Positions 16,098-24,824 are shown, counted from the stretch's first letter. The stretch is 64,000 nt of DNA from Lysobacterales bacterium (GCA_022841325.1 JALHRS010000012.1:43741-107740); one strand, 5' to 3'. Made by a program: numbers and translations. Notes: generated from the sequence alone by a model not told the origin.

Positions 16098-16134
16098 CCC
16101 ATTGAGATCCCGCCCATCAAGCCGATGATATGTG

Positions 16135-16578
16135 TCAGCCTTCGCCTCCGGAGTCCAACAGCCTGTCGATAGCCGACTTGTCCGCCAAGAGAACTCTCAC
16201 GGCCACCTTTCGATCCTTGATGACCATGAATTGCGTGCCTTTCTCCGGTCCCTGCACTTCAATGTCACTGAGGTCACACGGGTGATCGGAAAGAAACTTG
16301 GAGATGACTGAGTCTCGATCTGGCCAAGGAATGGCGCCGGTGGCCCGGTCATAGCGACCGAAATTGTATCCAAGGACTCCGGCCGCTAACACGGCAGAGT
16401 TGACGTAGCCCAGTGTGCGCCCTCGGTACTGAAATTCTATCATGCCAGGGCTATCCGAACTCTGTGAAACGCCGCCGACCGGAACTACCTGAAATTCTTG
16501 ATTCAGGATTCTCGAAAGGACGTACAAAAGGCTTCTGGCGGAAGTAGGTGCGCGACTGTGACCTTTGACGCTGCTCAT
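16135..16578 (-). CDS. Hypothetical protein
   Basis: 147 aa from ATG 16578 with GGGAGG five bases upstream. Starts MSSVKGHSRAPTSARSLLYV. Middle has FQYRGRTLGYVNSAVLAAGVLGYNFGRYD; C-terminus FMVIKDRKVAVRVLLADKSA. No membrane segment or signal peptide; not recognised. It lies between repeats and the 3' fragment of the split nuclease gene, 41 bp downstream of that fragment's stop. Confidence 0.6.
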   Translation of the reverse strand: MSSVKGHSRAPTSARSLLYVLSRILNQEFQVVPVGGVSQSSDSPGMIEFQYRGRTLGYVNSAVLAAGVLGYNFGRYDRATGAIPWPDRDSVISKFLSDHPCDLSDIEVQGPEKGTQFMVIKDRKVAVRVLLADKSAIDRLLDSGGEG

Positions 16579-16619
16579 TCTTGCCTCCCATTACTGCGCC
16601 ACGGATAGACGAGAGAAGC

Positions 16620-17258
16620 CTAAAGAGCGCCTCGCTCAAGCCCCTCTCCCCGCCAATTGCCAAACACGGTCTTCAACCGCTCTACCGTATGCCGCCACTT
16701 AGGTGTGGTTGGCTGGCACACGGTGTTCTGGTTGCCGAAAAGGCCGACTTCGTTGACGGCTTGATTGGCGGGCACGGCGTTGAGCCATTTCACGCGTACG
16801 AAGTACTCGGCGCGGTCGGGGTCGTCGGCGGATTGGCGATATTTGTCGGCGTGTGTCAGCACGGACATGGCGGGTTGATCGCCGTTCTCGGTAGGTACGG
16901 TGAACTCGGTGACGGGCTGCACGGATTCCAGCACCTGGCCGACGCCTACGTATCCGGTCTTGGGGATCTTGACCCATACGCGGTCGCCGGGGGAGAGCAG
17001 CTTGAGGGTTTGGCTGTACCAGCTGCCACCACCGCCGCTGATGTAGCCGTACTTGCGGGCCTCGTCCCAACTGCGTGAGGACGGGTCGCCGAAGGACACG
17101 TAGTACTCGCCGTTCCACGGTTCCTTCTCGCCCTTGGTCTTGCCGGACACCGCCACATTGGCCTGGGTCTCAACGGGATCGATCAGCCAGGCGCGGCTGA
17201 GCAGTTGCTGGCCGTCGTGCTCGAAGACCTGGATGAACACGACATAGACAGCAATTTT
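16620..17258 (-). pseudogene. 3' fragment of a NucS/DUF91-like nuclease gene
   Basis: In the frame ending at 16620 the protein from about 17250 onward reads VFEHDGQQLLSRAWLIDP to VTEFTVPTENGDQP, then a C-terminal part (AMSVLTHADKYRQSADDPD ... FGNQNTVCQPTTPKWRHTVE) not found elsewhere in the window. The first 125 residues are almost identical to those encoded at 18713-19079, differing at a few residues although the DNA differs at many silent sites. The nuclease domain is missing: upstream of 17258 the frame enters an inverted repeat (17271-17314). Together with 18604-19572 it reconstructs one gene of roughly 370 codons. Confidence 0.75.
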
Positions 17259-17270
17259 GCCGTGCATGTG

Positions 17271-17314
17271 TAGGGTGGATTCCGCGCGATGAAGCGTGTG
17301 CCGGATCCACCCTA
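17271..17314. repeat. Inverted repeat TAGGGTGGAT / ATCCACCCTA
   Basis: Ten-base arms around 24 bases, a form common between proteobacterial genes. It stands at the breakpoint of the 3' nuclease fragment. The rest of 17259-17444 shows nothing. Confidence 0.6.
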
Positions 17315-17444
17315 TCCGGGAGTCCGCCTTACTCGATTTCAGGCCGGCCGAACCCGACATGCGCCTCGATCCTGCCACAAGGCGAGAGAATGTAGCCGTG
17401 TGCCACACAACCTATCGGGCTGGTGTCGCTGGCGACGGTCGGGC

Positions 17445-17879
17445 TCACCAGCTTGCCTCCCCTGGCGGCGGCAAAGTTTCGACGACATCAAGCAATCGCC
17501 GAGCAGCGTCGATCAACGCATGAAGCAGGTTTTGATCATGCTCCAGATGGCCTTCGTATTCGGACAGGTTGCGGCGCTCGTGTGCCTTGGCCAGCACCCG
17601 CCATAGTTCCGGTGGAAGGCCGGTGGTGTGGGGCAAGGCCTGGAACACCAGATAGCGGTTGTCCGAGCGATAGCCCAGCCGGCGCAATGCACAAAGTGCC
17701 AGCGCGTGGGCCGCGTTGTAGGCCAGGTCGAAGCGGCCGTCGAAGCTCAAGTCTTCCCGCTCCGCATCGGCCAGTCGCGCTCGGGCCGACTCGCGCAAGC
17801 CGCGCATCTCCCGAGCCGCGGCCGGCTCGCGCTTGAGCTTGCCGATGCGCGCCAGGTTGTCCAGCTCAGCCGAGGCCAT
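17445..17879 (-). CDS. HEPN-domain protein, putative toxin
   Basis: 144 aa, all-helical. It carries AKAHERRNLSEYEGHLEHD (about 105-123), the RN-x-x-EYEG signature of SAV_6107-like HEPN proteins, and AYNAAHALALCALRRLGY in the middle. Many HEPN proteins paired with MNT nucleotidyltransferases are RNases; the canonical R-x4-6-H is not exact here, the spacing Arg to His being larger, so activity is uncertain. ATG at 17879 chosen; it overlaps the end of the nucleotidyltransferase gene by 14 bases, giving the usual antitoxin-then-toxin coupling. Confidence 0.78.
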   Translation of the reverse strand: MASAELDNLARIGKLKREPAAAREMRGLRESARARLADAEREDLSFDGRFDLAYNAAHALALCALRRLGYRSDNRYLVFQALPHTTGLPPELWRVLAKAHERRNLSEYEGHLEHDQNLLHALIDAARRLLDVVETLPPPGEASW

Positions 17880-18480
17880 CGCTCGATCCAAGCACAAACA
17901 ACCGGGGCTGCGCGGCTATGCGCGCTGCGAAGCTATCCGGCTCAGCGCATTTGCGCTGCCATTCCGCGTAGTTCATCAGGTTGGGGCTAATCGTTCGCGC
18001 CAGAGCCTCCTCGGCCACAGGCAACGCTGCGTACAGCTCTCCGTATTCGAGGTCATCGGCAATCACCATCAGGTCGATGTCGCTGTCGGCGTGGTCTGTG
18101 CGCTTCGCAATCGAGCCGTAGACGAAGGCGGCCTTGATCTTCCCGGATAGCGTTGCCAGCGCTGCCCGCAACGGTTCGACCAGGCCTACCGTCTTGCGTA
18201 CCAGCCCGACCAGTTCGGCGAAGATTGGCGAATCGGCATTGGCCTGGTAGTGCTTTTGGTTGCCGATGCGCTGCGCCCTAACCAGCCCGGCTGCCTCAAG
18301 CCGGGTCAGCAACCGATGCACTGATCCGGTGCCAGAATCGGCCAGACGAATCAGCTCCGCGCTCTGAAACCGGCGCTGCGGTTGACCGAACAACAGAGCC
18401 AGCACGCGCTGCTGCACAGGCGTAAACAACACGCTGGCCAAGCCCGCTGGGCCGGCCGGTTGCTTGGCGGTAGATTTCAT
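17866..18480 (-). CDS. Nucleotidyltransferase with winged-helix N-terminus, putative MNT antitoxin/autoregulator
   Basis: 204 aa from ATG 18480 (MKSTAKQPAGPAG); MGMKST at 18486 is an alternative. Residues about 15-100 form an ArsR-like winged helix (FTPVQQRVLALLFGQPQRRF, SVHRLLTRLEAAGLV). Residues about 115-145 hold the MNT motif AAFVYGSIAKRTDHADSDID (GS then nine residues then DxD). MNT antitoxins can AMPylate their HEPN toxin; the added DNA-binding domain suggests direct autorepression. Overlaps the HEPN gene by 14 bp. The pair sits between the two nuclease fragments. Confidence 0.85.
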   Translation of the reverse strand: MKSTAKQPAGPAGLASVLFTPVQQRVLALLFGQPQRRFQSAELIRLADSGTGSVHRLLTRLEAAGLVRAQRIGNQKHYQANADSPIFAELVGLVRKTVGLVEPLRAALATLSGKIKAAFVYGSIAKRTDHADSDIDLMVIADDLEYGELYAALPVAEEALARTISPNLMNYAEWQRKCAEPDSFAARIAAQPRLFVLGSSDGLG

Positions 18481-18574
18481 TCCCATATTGGGAGCGATCA
18501 TACCCGAAAAAGGAATTCCTCGCGAGACATCGCGAACTACCGATTGGCCGCGCACGCTCTCGCGATGGCTTCCT

Positions 18575-18712
18575 CGTCGACGTCGTAGGCATCCGTATCG
18601 AAATCAGGGTGACGCACGCTTCTGAAAGCCAGGAAACTTCGCGCGCCTGCCGGGCATGGCAGTGCGGGCGCCATTTGCCCGACACAATGGATGTCCAGAT
18701 CTCGCCACGGGT
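18575..18712. repeat. GCACGCTTCTGAAAGCCAGG element, copy 2
   Basis: GCATCCGTATCGAAATCAGG, then GCACGCTTCTGAAAGCCAGG, then a GC-rich tail ending ATGGATGTCCAGATCTCG. Its right edge abuts the broken end of the 5' nuclease fragment and supplies its spurious C-terminus. Confidence 0.6.
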
Positions 18713-19572
18713 TGATCACCGTTCTCGGTGGGTACGGTGAACTCGGTGACGGGCTGTACGGACTCCAGCACTTGGCCGACGCCGACGTATCCGGTCTTGG
18801 GGATCTTGACCCATACGCGGTCGCCGGGGGATAGCAGCTTGAGGGTTTGGCTGTACCAGCTGCCGCCACCGCCGCTGATGTAGCCGTACTTGCGGGCGTC
18901 GTCCCAACTGCGTGAGGACGGGTCGCCGAAGGACACGTAGTACTCGCCGTTCCACGGTTCCTTCTCGCCCTTGGTCTTGCCGGACACGGCCACATTGGCC
19001 TGGGTCTCAACGGGATCGATCAGCCAGGCGCGGCTGAGGAGTTGCTGACCGTCGTGCTGGAAGACCTGAAAGAACACGACATTGATGGCGATATCGCGTG
19101 CGTTCAAATAGGTGACGATGCGCTCGGTGGATGCATCCAGCTCGGAGGCAACGATGATGAACTGGTGCGACTGGTTGAGCGTTTCCTCGTCCAGTCTTGT
19201 GCCAAAGCGCTGATTGAAGGCCTCATCCAGGCTGCCGCCGTTGGAAAAGCGATGATAGATCTGTGCGATCTTCTCGGCTCCCAACTGGTCCACCCACGAG
19301 GCATAGTCCAGGGCCTGAGCGATGATCTCGCGCGGGGTGCGATCGCGCTTCAGCTCAATCAGCACCAACGATCCATCCGGCGCGATGGCGAGCAGATCAA
19401 TGCGGCCGCCAAAGCTGGTGATTTCCTGCCGCCCGATCAGCATCCATTCGCTGGTGAGGATTCGAGAATCGCGCACGATCATGTCTTCCAGCAGCTGCTC
19501 GCTGGGCAGCCGACTCGTGATCAGCGGCTTTGGCTCGTGGCCTACGGTCCAGATGGCGTGTTGGATGGGCAT
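18604..19572 (-). pseudogene. NucS/DUF91-like nuclease, 5' part with repeat-derived C-terminus
   Basis: 322 codons from ATG 19572 (MPIQHAIWTVGHEPKPL). The N-terminal 110 residues form a PD-(D/E)xK nuclease domain of the NucS/DUF91 kind: EQLLEDMIVRDSRIL, then GGRIDLLAIAPDGSLVLIEL followed by KRDRTPREIIAQALDYASWV (D...ExK core). Native sequence ends at VTEFTVPTENGDQP; the last 34 residues come from the repeat at 18575-18712. The nuclease domain is intact, so a shortened active protein is possible. NucS proteins act on mismatched or branched DNA; many bacterial DUF91 proteins are uncharacterised. Confidence 0.75.
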
Positions 19573-20015
19573 GATGGCTCCGGTGTTCAGTTCGTCGGGC
19601 AGCGGCCAGCCATACGATGCAACATTTTTGTGCCATGCGGCATGGCTGCCCGAGTTAGGTTCTTTCGCAGGAGGCCGGTGGTTGTGTGGTCAAGTTCGCC
19701 GCCAAAAAAATGGGTTGACGTTGAGCGCAGCGAACTCCAAAGTCGAAGCGCCACGGAATCAGAATGTTGCGGTTCGCTGCGCTCACCACAACCTATGCGG
19801 GCTAAGCAACCATGCCTCGTTCCGAACCAACCAAACATGGATGCTTCAACCATCGCCGAAAACGGCTTGGCGGCGAACGCAGGATCTACTCGAACTCCGC
19901 CTTGCGCCGGTTACTGCCCCCGCCAGAAATAACGCATACTCTTGCACCTTGGTCAAACCCAACTCAACCTGCGTTGGATCCGAGCCTATACCTGTCTTCG
20001 GAGCATCGAATACCC
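19573..20015. other. Intergenic, repeat-bearing, no gene seen
   Basis: Separates the minus-strand nuclease fragment from the plus-strand secreted protein, so it should carry two promoters. It contains the paired repeat TTGAGCGCAGCGAACTCC / GGTTCGCTGCGCTCACC at 19727-19805. Frames reaching in from the right lack coding character. Confidence 0.5.
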
Positions 20016-20621
20016 ATGACGAATCACCTGGTTACGCTTGCCCTAATTACAGTCATCGCAAATTATTCACCCAAGGTAAGTGCAGACTCGCCCGCCTCAT
20101 TAATCGGCATTGCTATCGACAGACCCATGCAGATCCCTAGATGCGCCAGTTATGAGAAGGAGTCACGAGCTGGATATTATCCCGAGACGGATATTTGTTG
20201 GCATCCAAATCTTTCAATAGGCTTTGATGCCGCCGAGCAAGGCGAGTTCAGCATCGTAACCATATTGATGGATTTCAACGCACGCCCGGATTTTGTGAGT
20301 AGCGACGTTTCGGCCATACTAATGAAAGGAAAAGTCGTACAAGTTAGCGTTCCAACAAAAGGGGACCTCTCTTGGCATGAATTAGAAAAATTATTAACGG
20401 AAAAATTCGGCAAGCCAAGCCAGGTCCTTTTCCGGCCGCTAGGCGAACACAGCTCTCACTATTCAGAGAGAAAGCTCACAGAGGGCGTGGAAGTCGAGCA
20501 CCTTGCGTTTGGACGAAAGCAATTTGAGCACCGCGGTGTTCTAAAAGCCACCTCCCGAACTCTACGTAACTACTACGAACAGGCTCGTGTCGAACAAAAA
20601 AAAGGGCAACTCGAGCTTTAA
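20016..20621 (+). CDS. Hypothetical exported protein
   Basis: 201 aa from ATG 20016. The N-terminus MTNHLVTLALITVIANYSPK followed by VSADSP looks like a short signal peptide with cleavage after VSA. The mature part has two Cys (RCASYEKES and DICWHPNL) that could form a disulphide, and a charged C-terminal helix (RTLRNYYEQARVEQKKGQLE). Not recognised. Visibly AT-richer than the neighbours, as is the SIR2 gene after it, so the two may have arrived together. Confidence 0.6.
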   Translation: MTNHLVTLALITVIANYSPKVSADSPASLIGIAIDRPMQIPRCASYEKESRAGYYPETDICWHPNLSIGFDAAEQGEFSIVTILMDFNARPDFVSSDVSAILMKGKVVQVSVPTKGDLSWHELEKLLTEKFGKPSQVLFRPLGEHSSHYSERKLTEGVEVEHLAFGRKQFEHRGVLKATSRTLRNYYEQARVEQKKGQLEL

Positions 20622-20696
20622 ACGGTCCAGCAGAACGCAACAAACCGGATCGGCGACGCAAAATCCGCCCATCAGACATGAGCAACGGACAATGAA

Positions 20697-20765
20697 ATGA
20701 GCGACGACGCACGCGAATTCCGCCAACCGGAACGCCCCAAGCCCGCGCATTTGGCTAGGAGTTGA
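20697..20765 (+). CDS. Possible 22-codon leader ORF before the SIR2 gene
   Basis: ATG 20697 encodes MSDDAREFRQPERPKPAHLA then RS and TGA at 20763-20765, one base before the SIR2 start codon. The ribosome site of the SIR2 gene (TAGGAG) lies within its last codons. Such closeness allows coupling. It may be chance; there is no independent support. Confidence 0.25.
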   Translation: MSDDAREFRQPERPKPAHLARS

Positions 20766-20766
20766 A

Positions 20767-22134
20767 ATGAGGAATCTAAGCTACACTGAGTATCAAGCAA
20801 ACATCGAAGAGGACCTCAAGACATGTCTAGACAAAATGCAATGTCAGCCGATATTGTTTATTGGATCTGGGTTCTCTCGTAGATATATCGGTGCGCCTGA
20901 TTGGCACGGTCTCTTGGAGGCAGTTGCGAAGCGGTGCCCGGGCATCAGCATGCCTTACACTTATTTTAGACAACTTACACCGGAGGCACCCGATATAGCT
21001 ACTGTGTTGGCCGAAAAGTTCCATGATTGGGCATGGGGCAAAGGTGGCGCTGACTACCCGCCGGAACTCTTTGAGGGCGCTGTTGATAAATCAATATACC
21101 TCAAGCATCAAATAGCCAAATACGTGCACGAAATAACCCCAAGGAACTTCGGAGCGCCGGAAGGTAGTTATTACGAAGAGCTGCAACAGCTTCGCGGTAT
21201 CCAGCCACACGCCCTAATTACAACAAATTACGATACCCTTTTGGAATCCGTTTTTTCAGACTACGAAAAAATCGTTGGGCAGGAGGTGCTTTCAGGCGCA
21301 TCGGTGTCTATTGGTGAAATACTTAAGATTCACGGCTGCATTAGCGATCCCGCCTCAATAGTCACCGTTCGGGCAGACTATGACAATTTCACGCGCCGCT
21401 CGAAATACTTAAGTGCCAAATTGCTGACGTACTTCGCAGAACACCCGCTAGTGTTCATCGGATACAGTGCGACTGATCAAAATGTTAGAGACGTTCTTGC
21501 TGATCTCGACCTTATTCTAAGCCCTTCCGGCAGGACCATAGACAACGTGTATCTGGTTAGATGGCACCCTGATCCCTCGGGGGCCGGCATAGAGCTAGTT
21601 TACGACGAACTAATTTCGGTTGGAATAGACAGGCACGTTCGCGTCAAGTGTATTGTGGCGAGCGATTTTTCGTGGATTTACTCCGCGCTCTCACACCGAT
21701 CACCCATGCGCGGCATAAATATCAAGGCGCTCCGAGCCTTTTCCGCGCGCCTTTCGAGCCTTGTGCGGACGGATCTAACGTCGCCAACTCGAAGCGTTAA
21801 TTTTGAAAATATCGTTCGGTACACAGATAGTGAGTCCCTGCCTCTGCTACTTGGCATAGGTCAAATCGACGATCCTTCGAAAGTTAATTTGCAGTATCCC
21901 TATACAACAACCGATGTTGCAAGCAAACTTGGACACAAGACATGGCATCTGGCTGTGCAGTTAATCTGCAAGATTAAAGCGGAAAAAGGAGTAGACGTGC
22001 GCAGCGGGGACAATAAATATCACATAAAGGTGCGCTCGGGGAAAAGTTTTGTGAATAAGTACTCTGAACAACTGGTGGAATTGCTCCGGCAGGTTCATTC
22101 AGGCAAGGAATATGTCCTAGACCTAGATTCGTAA
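20767..22134 (+). CDS. SIR2-domain (SIR2_2-like) defence protein
   Basis: 455 aa. SIR2 fold: PILFIGSGFSRRYIGAPDW (about 28-46, NAD-binding GSG), ALITTNYDTLLE (about 149-160), EILKIHGCISDP (catalytic-type His, about 185-196) and HPLVFIGYSATDQNVRDVLA (about 232-251). Residues after 300 form a separate C-terminal part with QYPYTTTDVASKLGHKTWHL, possibly a DNA- or ligand-sensing module, and end in KEYVLDLDS. Bacterial SIR2 proteins of this kind deplete NAD+ in abortive anti-phage responses. ATG 20767 has TAGGAG upstream. AT-rich relative to the genome. It converges on the type I restriction operon, consistent with a defence island. Confidence 0.85.
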   Translation: MRNLSYTEYQANIEEDLKTCLDKMQCQPILFIGSGFSRRYIGAPDWHGLLEAVAKRCPGISMPYTYFRQLTPEAPDIATVLAEKFHDWAWGKGGADYPPELFEGAVDKSIYLKHQIAKYVHEITPRNFGAPEGSYYEELQQLRGIQPHALITTNYDTLLESVFSDYEKIVGQEVLSGASVSIGEILKIHGCISDPASIVTVRADYDNFTRRSKYLSAKLLTYFAEHPLVFIGYSATDQNVRDVLADLDLILSPSGRTIDNVYLVRWHPDPSGAGIELVYDELISVGIDRHVRVKCIVASDFSWIYSALSHRSPMRGINIKALRAFSARLSSLVRTDLTSPTRSVNFENIVRYTDSESLPLLLGIGQIDDPSKVNLQYPYTTTDVASKLGHKTWHLAVQLICKIKAEKGVDVRSGDNKYHIKVRSGKSFVNKYSEQLVELLRQVHSGKEYVLDLDS

Positions 22135-22400
22135 CTTTTCTGGATTCTCGAGTTCGCATGCGGCAGGAAAATCTGGATAGTTTCGGAATCGCGTGCCGGA
22201 ATCGGGATGCGCATATTTCTCTGACGAACCCGGCTCGGAAAGCGCCCGCTGTATTTTGCGCAATTTTGATTCGTGGATGCCCGATTCCGCAAAGCAGGTT
22301 CGCTGCGGCGGCGCGGGAGGCTACGCATTCTGCCCGCAGCGAGTCCGCAAGTGCATCCATTATTCCAGTTGAGCTTCGTTCTGGCCAAAACTATTCGTTA

Positions 22401-23222
22401 TCACGCAGTACGTGGAGTCCGTGCGGCCAGATCGAGGCGCCGATGGAGGAACGACGCCATGGTGAGCAGGTCCAGAGCGTCCTGCTCGGTCATGTTCCAT
22501 GAAACTCTCGGAGCGTGAGCCGTTGTGTTTCGGAATGTGCCGAACAAGCCTTTCATCAGATTGAGAAGGCCCTTCTGTTCGGATTGCTCGGATTCGGTCT
22601 GAAGGCTGTTGAACGCCAGGAATGGCATCCCAGTCTTCCCCAACGTCAACGCTTGGTCAGCCAGTTCAGCACCATCTCCGGGTAGGCCAGTCTTCGATCG
22701 AATCTTGTCTGACACGCTCTTTGTTGCTTCGAGGACGGCGTGAAAGTAGTTGTCTTGAAGCAGTTCAGCGCGACAAAAGCGAAGTACATCCGAATGAACT
22801 CTTCGCTTGATCAGCTCCGACTTCAGCCGGCCAGCGCGGGCTTCCGCTTCGGTAAGCGTTCTCGCAGCCTCGCGTCGCCTGAGCTGCCCATCATTTCCGA
22901 GCTCCACGCCGACAAACACCATGACTTGATTCAGCTGGAGCCGCCGCGACTCGAAGATTTCAGCTCGTCCCACGTAACGAACAGGCTTCATTGCTTCGGC
23001 AATAAATTGGAGCACCTTGTTGCTGCAGCCATCGCGCTGCTGTTGCTCTGTTAGTGCAGCAAGCAGCCTTTTCCATTTCGTCATTCCTGACGCCGGATCA
23101 GGGATGTTCAACTGCCGCAGAAAGATCCCAATTTCCGATCCTGATAGGCCTGCGTCCGTGTCGGCCACGACGCGGCAAATACTCTCAAGTTCTGCAGGAG
23201 GAAGTTGAGGATGACTGGCCAT
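22401..23222 (-). CDS. TIGR02391-like protein with HEPN-style motif, last gene of the type I restriction operon
   Basis: 273 aa. N-terminal helical region, middle KIRSKTGLPGDGAELADQAL, C-terminus LMKGLFGTFRNTTAHAPRV then WNMTEQDALDLLTMASFLHR, the form of TIGR02391 (Ymh-like) proteins. The RNTTAH piece fits the HEPN R-x4-H RNase motif. Starts at 23222, three bases after the hsdS stop, so it is co-transcribed with hsdR-M-S. Such genes often ride with type I systems; a role as an abortive effector backing up restriction is inference. Confidence 0.78.
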   Translation of the reverse strand: MASHPQLPPAELESICRVVADTDAGLSGSEIGIFLRQLNIPDPASGMTKWKRLLAALTEQQQRDGCSNKVLQFIAEAMKPVRYVGRAEIFESRRLQLNQVMVFVGVELGNDGQLRRREAARTLTEAEARAGRLKSELIKRRVHSDVLRFCRAELLQDNYFHAVLEATKSVSDKIRSKTGLPGDGAELADQALTLGKTGMPFLAFNSLQTESEQSEQKGLLNLMKGLFGTFRNTTAHAPRVSWNMTEQDALDLLTMASFLHRRLDLAARTPRTA

Positions 23223-23225
23223 GGA

Positions 23226-24824
23226 TCACTCTTGGGTGGTGAGTTCCGCTACAAGTGCGGAGAGGAGGTTCGCCGCCGCGGCGCGGTTGGCGGCGAGCTG
23301 CGTTTCCAGCTTGTCCACCAATGCCATCAGTTGATCGACTTTGACCACGATTCGGCGTTGTTCGGCCAGGGGTGGGACAGGGATCGGATACGACTTCACC
23401 GTCGATACGTTCACCCGTGGTGCAGCACCGCCGGTCGTCTGCATCCGTGCAATCTCGGTAATGAGCGGGGCATTTAGCACCAACTCCAAATAAGCAGACG
23501 ACAGCCAGTTGCCGACTCGAATTAGCATCATGCGTTGACCGAGGCACAGTTCAGTTGTCGCTGGGACCCGACAGGCAATGCCTAAGATCCCACCTTCCCG
23601 GCTGTAAAGAATATCGTTCTCTTGTGGTCGAAGTCGTTGGACCCGTTCTTCAAAAGTCTGTTCGCTGACGAACTTCGTCCCAGTTAGGTCAAGGAAGCCG
23701 GGCTTGAACTGACTAGTTCGCACGCAAATTTTTCCGCTGTCGGTCCATTTTGGGGTCGAATGGGGACAATCTACGATCTCCGCCGCGACTTCTCTTAGAG
23801 GTGAAAGGGCCCAGCTGCTTGGAATTTTCTCGACTCCTTGATCTCGGTTTCCATCTGCATCTGACTCCGCGATCAACCCCTCCGCCAGTTCATCGTTGGG
23901 GTCTTGCGGGACGAGTTTGCCTTGGACTGCGAGGGTTAGGATGGATTTGCGGAGGTCGGCGGGGGTGATGTCGTAGGATGGGTGGAAAATGAAGTCTAGG
24001 TTGGCTGGGGTGGGTGCGTCGGCGAAGCGGGACAGTGACGCGCGGGCGAGCGCGGTGTGCCGGGCCTGTCGTTCCTGCTGCTGCGTCTCCAGCTGATCAC
24101 ACAAGGCCATCAGCTCGTCCACCTTTGCCACGATTCGCTTTTGCTCGGCGAGGGGTGGGAGGGGGAATGGGGATCTCGCGAAGTAGTCGCTGGGAACGCG
24201 CTTCTGCCCAGCCGAGCCGGTCATCCTCGGAATGCCGCGCGTGATGAACCCTCGGGTCTTTAGATAGATCAAGACGAACTCAGGTAGAACGTCGTCGCCG
24301 GACTTGCGGAAGACATGCAACTCGGTGGTTCCTGCCCCGAAACCGCCGGTTAAGCCATTCATTACGGCAGACTTCCCATTCTCGAAGCACGGCGTGATCT
24401 TCGCCATGACCACGTCTCCGTTTCGGAAATGGGTATATCCCTTTTTGACTTCGCCCCAGGGGCGCTCTTCGTGCCGAGCGCTCTGGCCATAATCGGCCGG
24501 AATGAGCGTCATTGGCGTAAATGAACTCCTGGCACTGTCTGGTGCATCGTTGCGTGGCTTTGTGTCTCCAAGTCGGTCCAGTGTTGTCCACGTCCAGCAA
24601 CTTGGAATCTGGAAAGGCGGTTCAACCTCATGCGCTGAGACCTCGGGGACGCCATCGAGTTGTTCTGAGACTTTCAGCCATGTTGGATCCTCTGCGTCAA
24701 ACATTTGCTGTTCGCTGAGCTTGCCCTGCACGGCCAACTCCAGCACCAACTCACGCATCTTCGCCACCGCCCCCGGCGCATCGGCGAACAGATCGAATTT
24801 TTCAAAGAAGCTGTCGAGCGTCAT
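23226..24824 (-). CDS. hsdS: Type I restriction-modification specificity subunit HsdS
   Basis: 532 aa with two target-recognition halves. Each half ends in a conserved region: PLAEQKRIVAKVDELMALCD (about 221-240) and PLAEQRRIVVKVDQLMALVD (about 491-510), each followed by a helix with QLETQ or KLETQL. The duplicated layout, TRD1-CR1-TRD2-CR2, gives a bipartite recognition site whose sequence cannot be read from the protein. Base use in the second TRD (23400-23900) is less GC-rich than the rest, as expected for shuffled TRDs. Start ATG 24824, three bases after the zinc-ribbon gene. Confidence 0.95.
   Translation of the reverse strand: MTLDSFFEKFDLFADAPGAVAKMRELVLELAVQGKLSEQQMFDAEDPTWLKVSEQLDGVPEVSAHEVEPPFQIPSCWTWTTLDRLGDTKPRNDAPDSARSSFTPMTLIPADYGQSARHEERPWGEVKKGYTHFRNGDVVMAKITPCFENGKSAVMNGLTGGFGAGTTELHVFRKSGDDVLPEFVLIYLKTRGFITRGIPRMTGSAGQKRVPSDYFARSPFPLPPLAEQKRIVAKVDELMALCDQLETQQQERQARHTALARASLSRFADAPTPANLDFIFHPSYDITPADLRKSILTLAVQGKLVPQDPNDELAEGLIAESDADGNRDQGVEKIPSSWALSPLREVAAEIVDCPHSTPKWTDSGKICVRTSQFKPGFLDLTGTKFVSEQTFEERVQRLRPQENDILYSREGGILGIACRVPATTELCLGQRMMLIRVGNWLSSAYLELVLNAPLITEIARMQTTGGAAPRVNVSTVKSYPIPVPPLAEQRRIVVKVDQLMALVDKLETQLAANRAAAANLLSALVAELTTQE

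Larger units (their letters stand above)
15714..16134. other. Intergenic repeats, no gene
   Basis: Contains GGTGAGCGCAGCAAAGCCC-type repeats (15780-15927) and one copy of the GCACGCTTCTGAAAGCCAGG element (15957-16097). Nothing coding seen. Confidence 0.6.
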
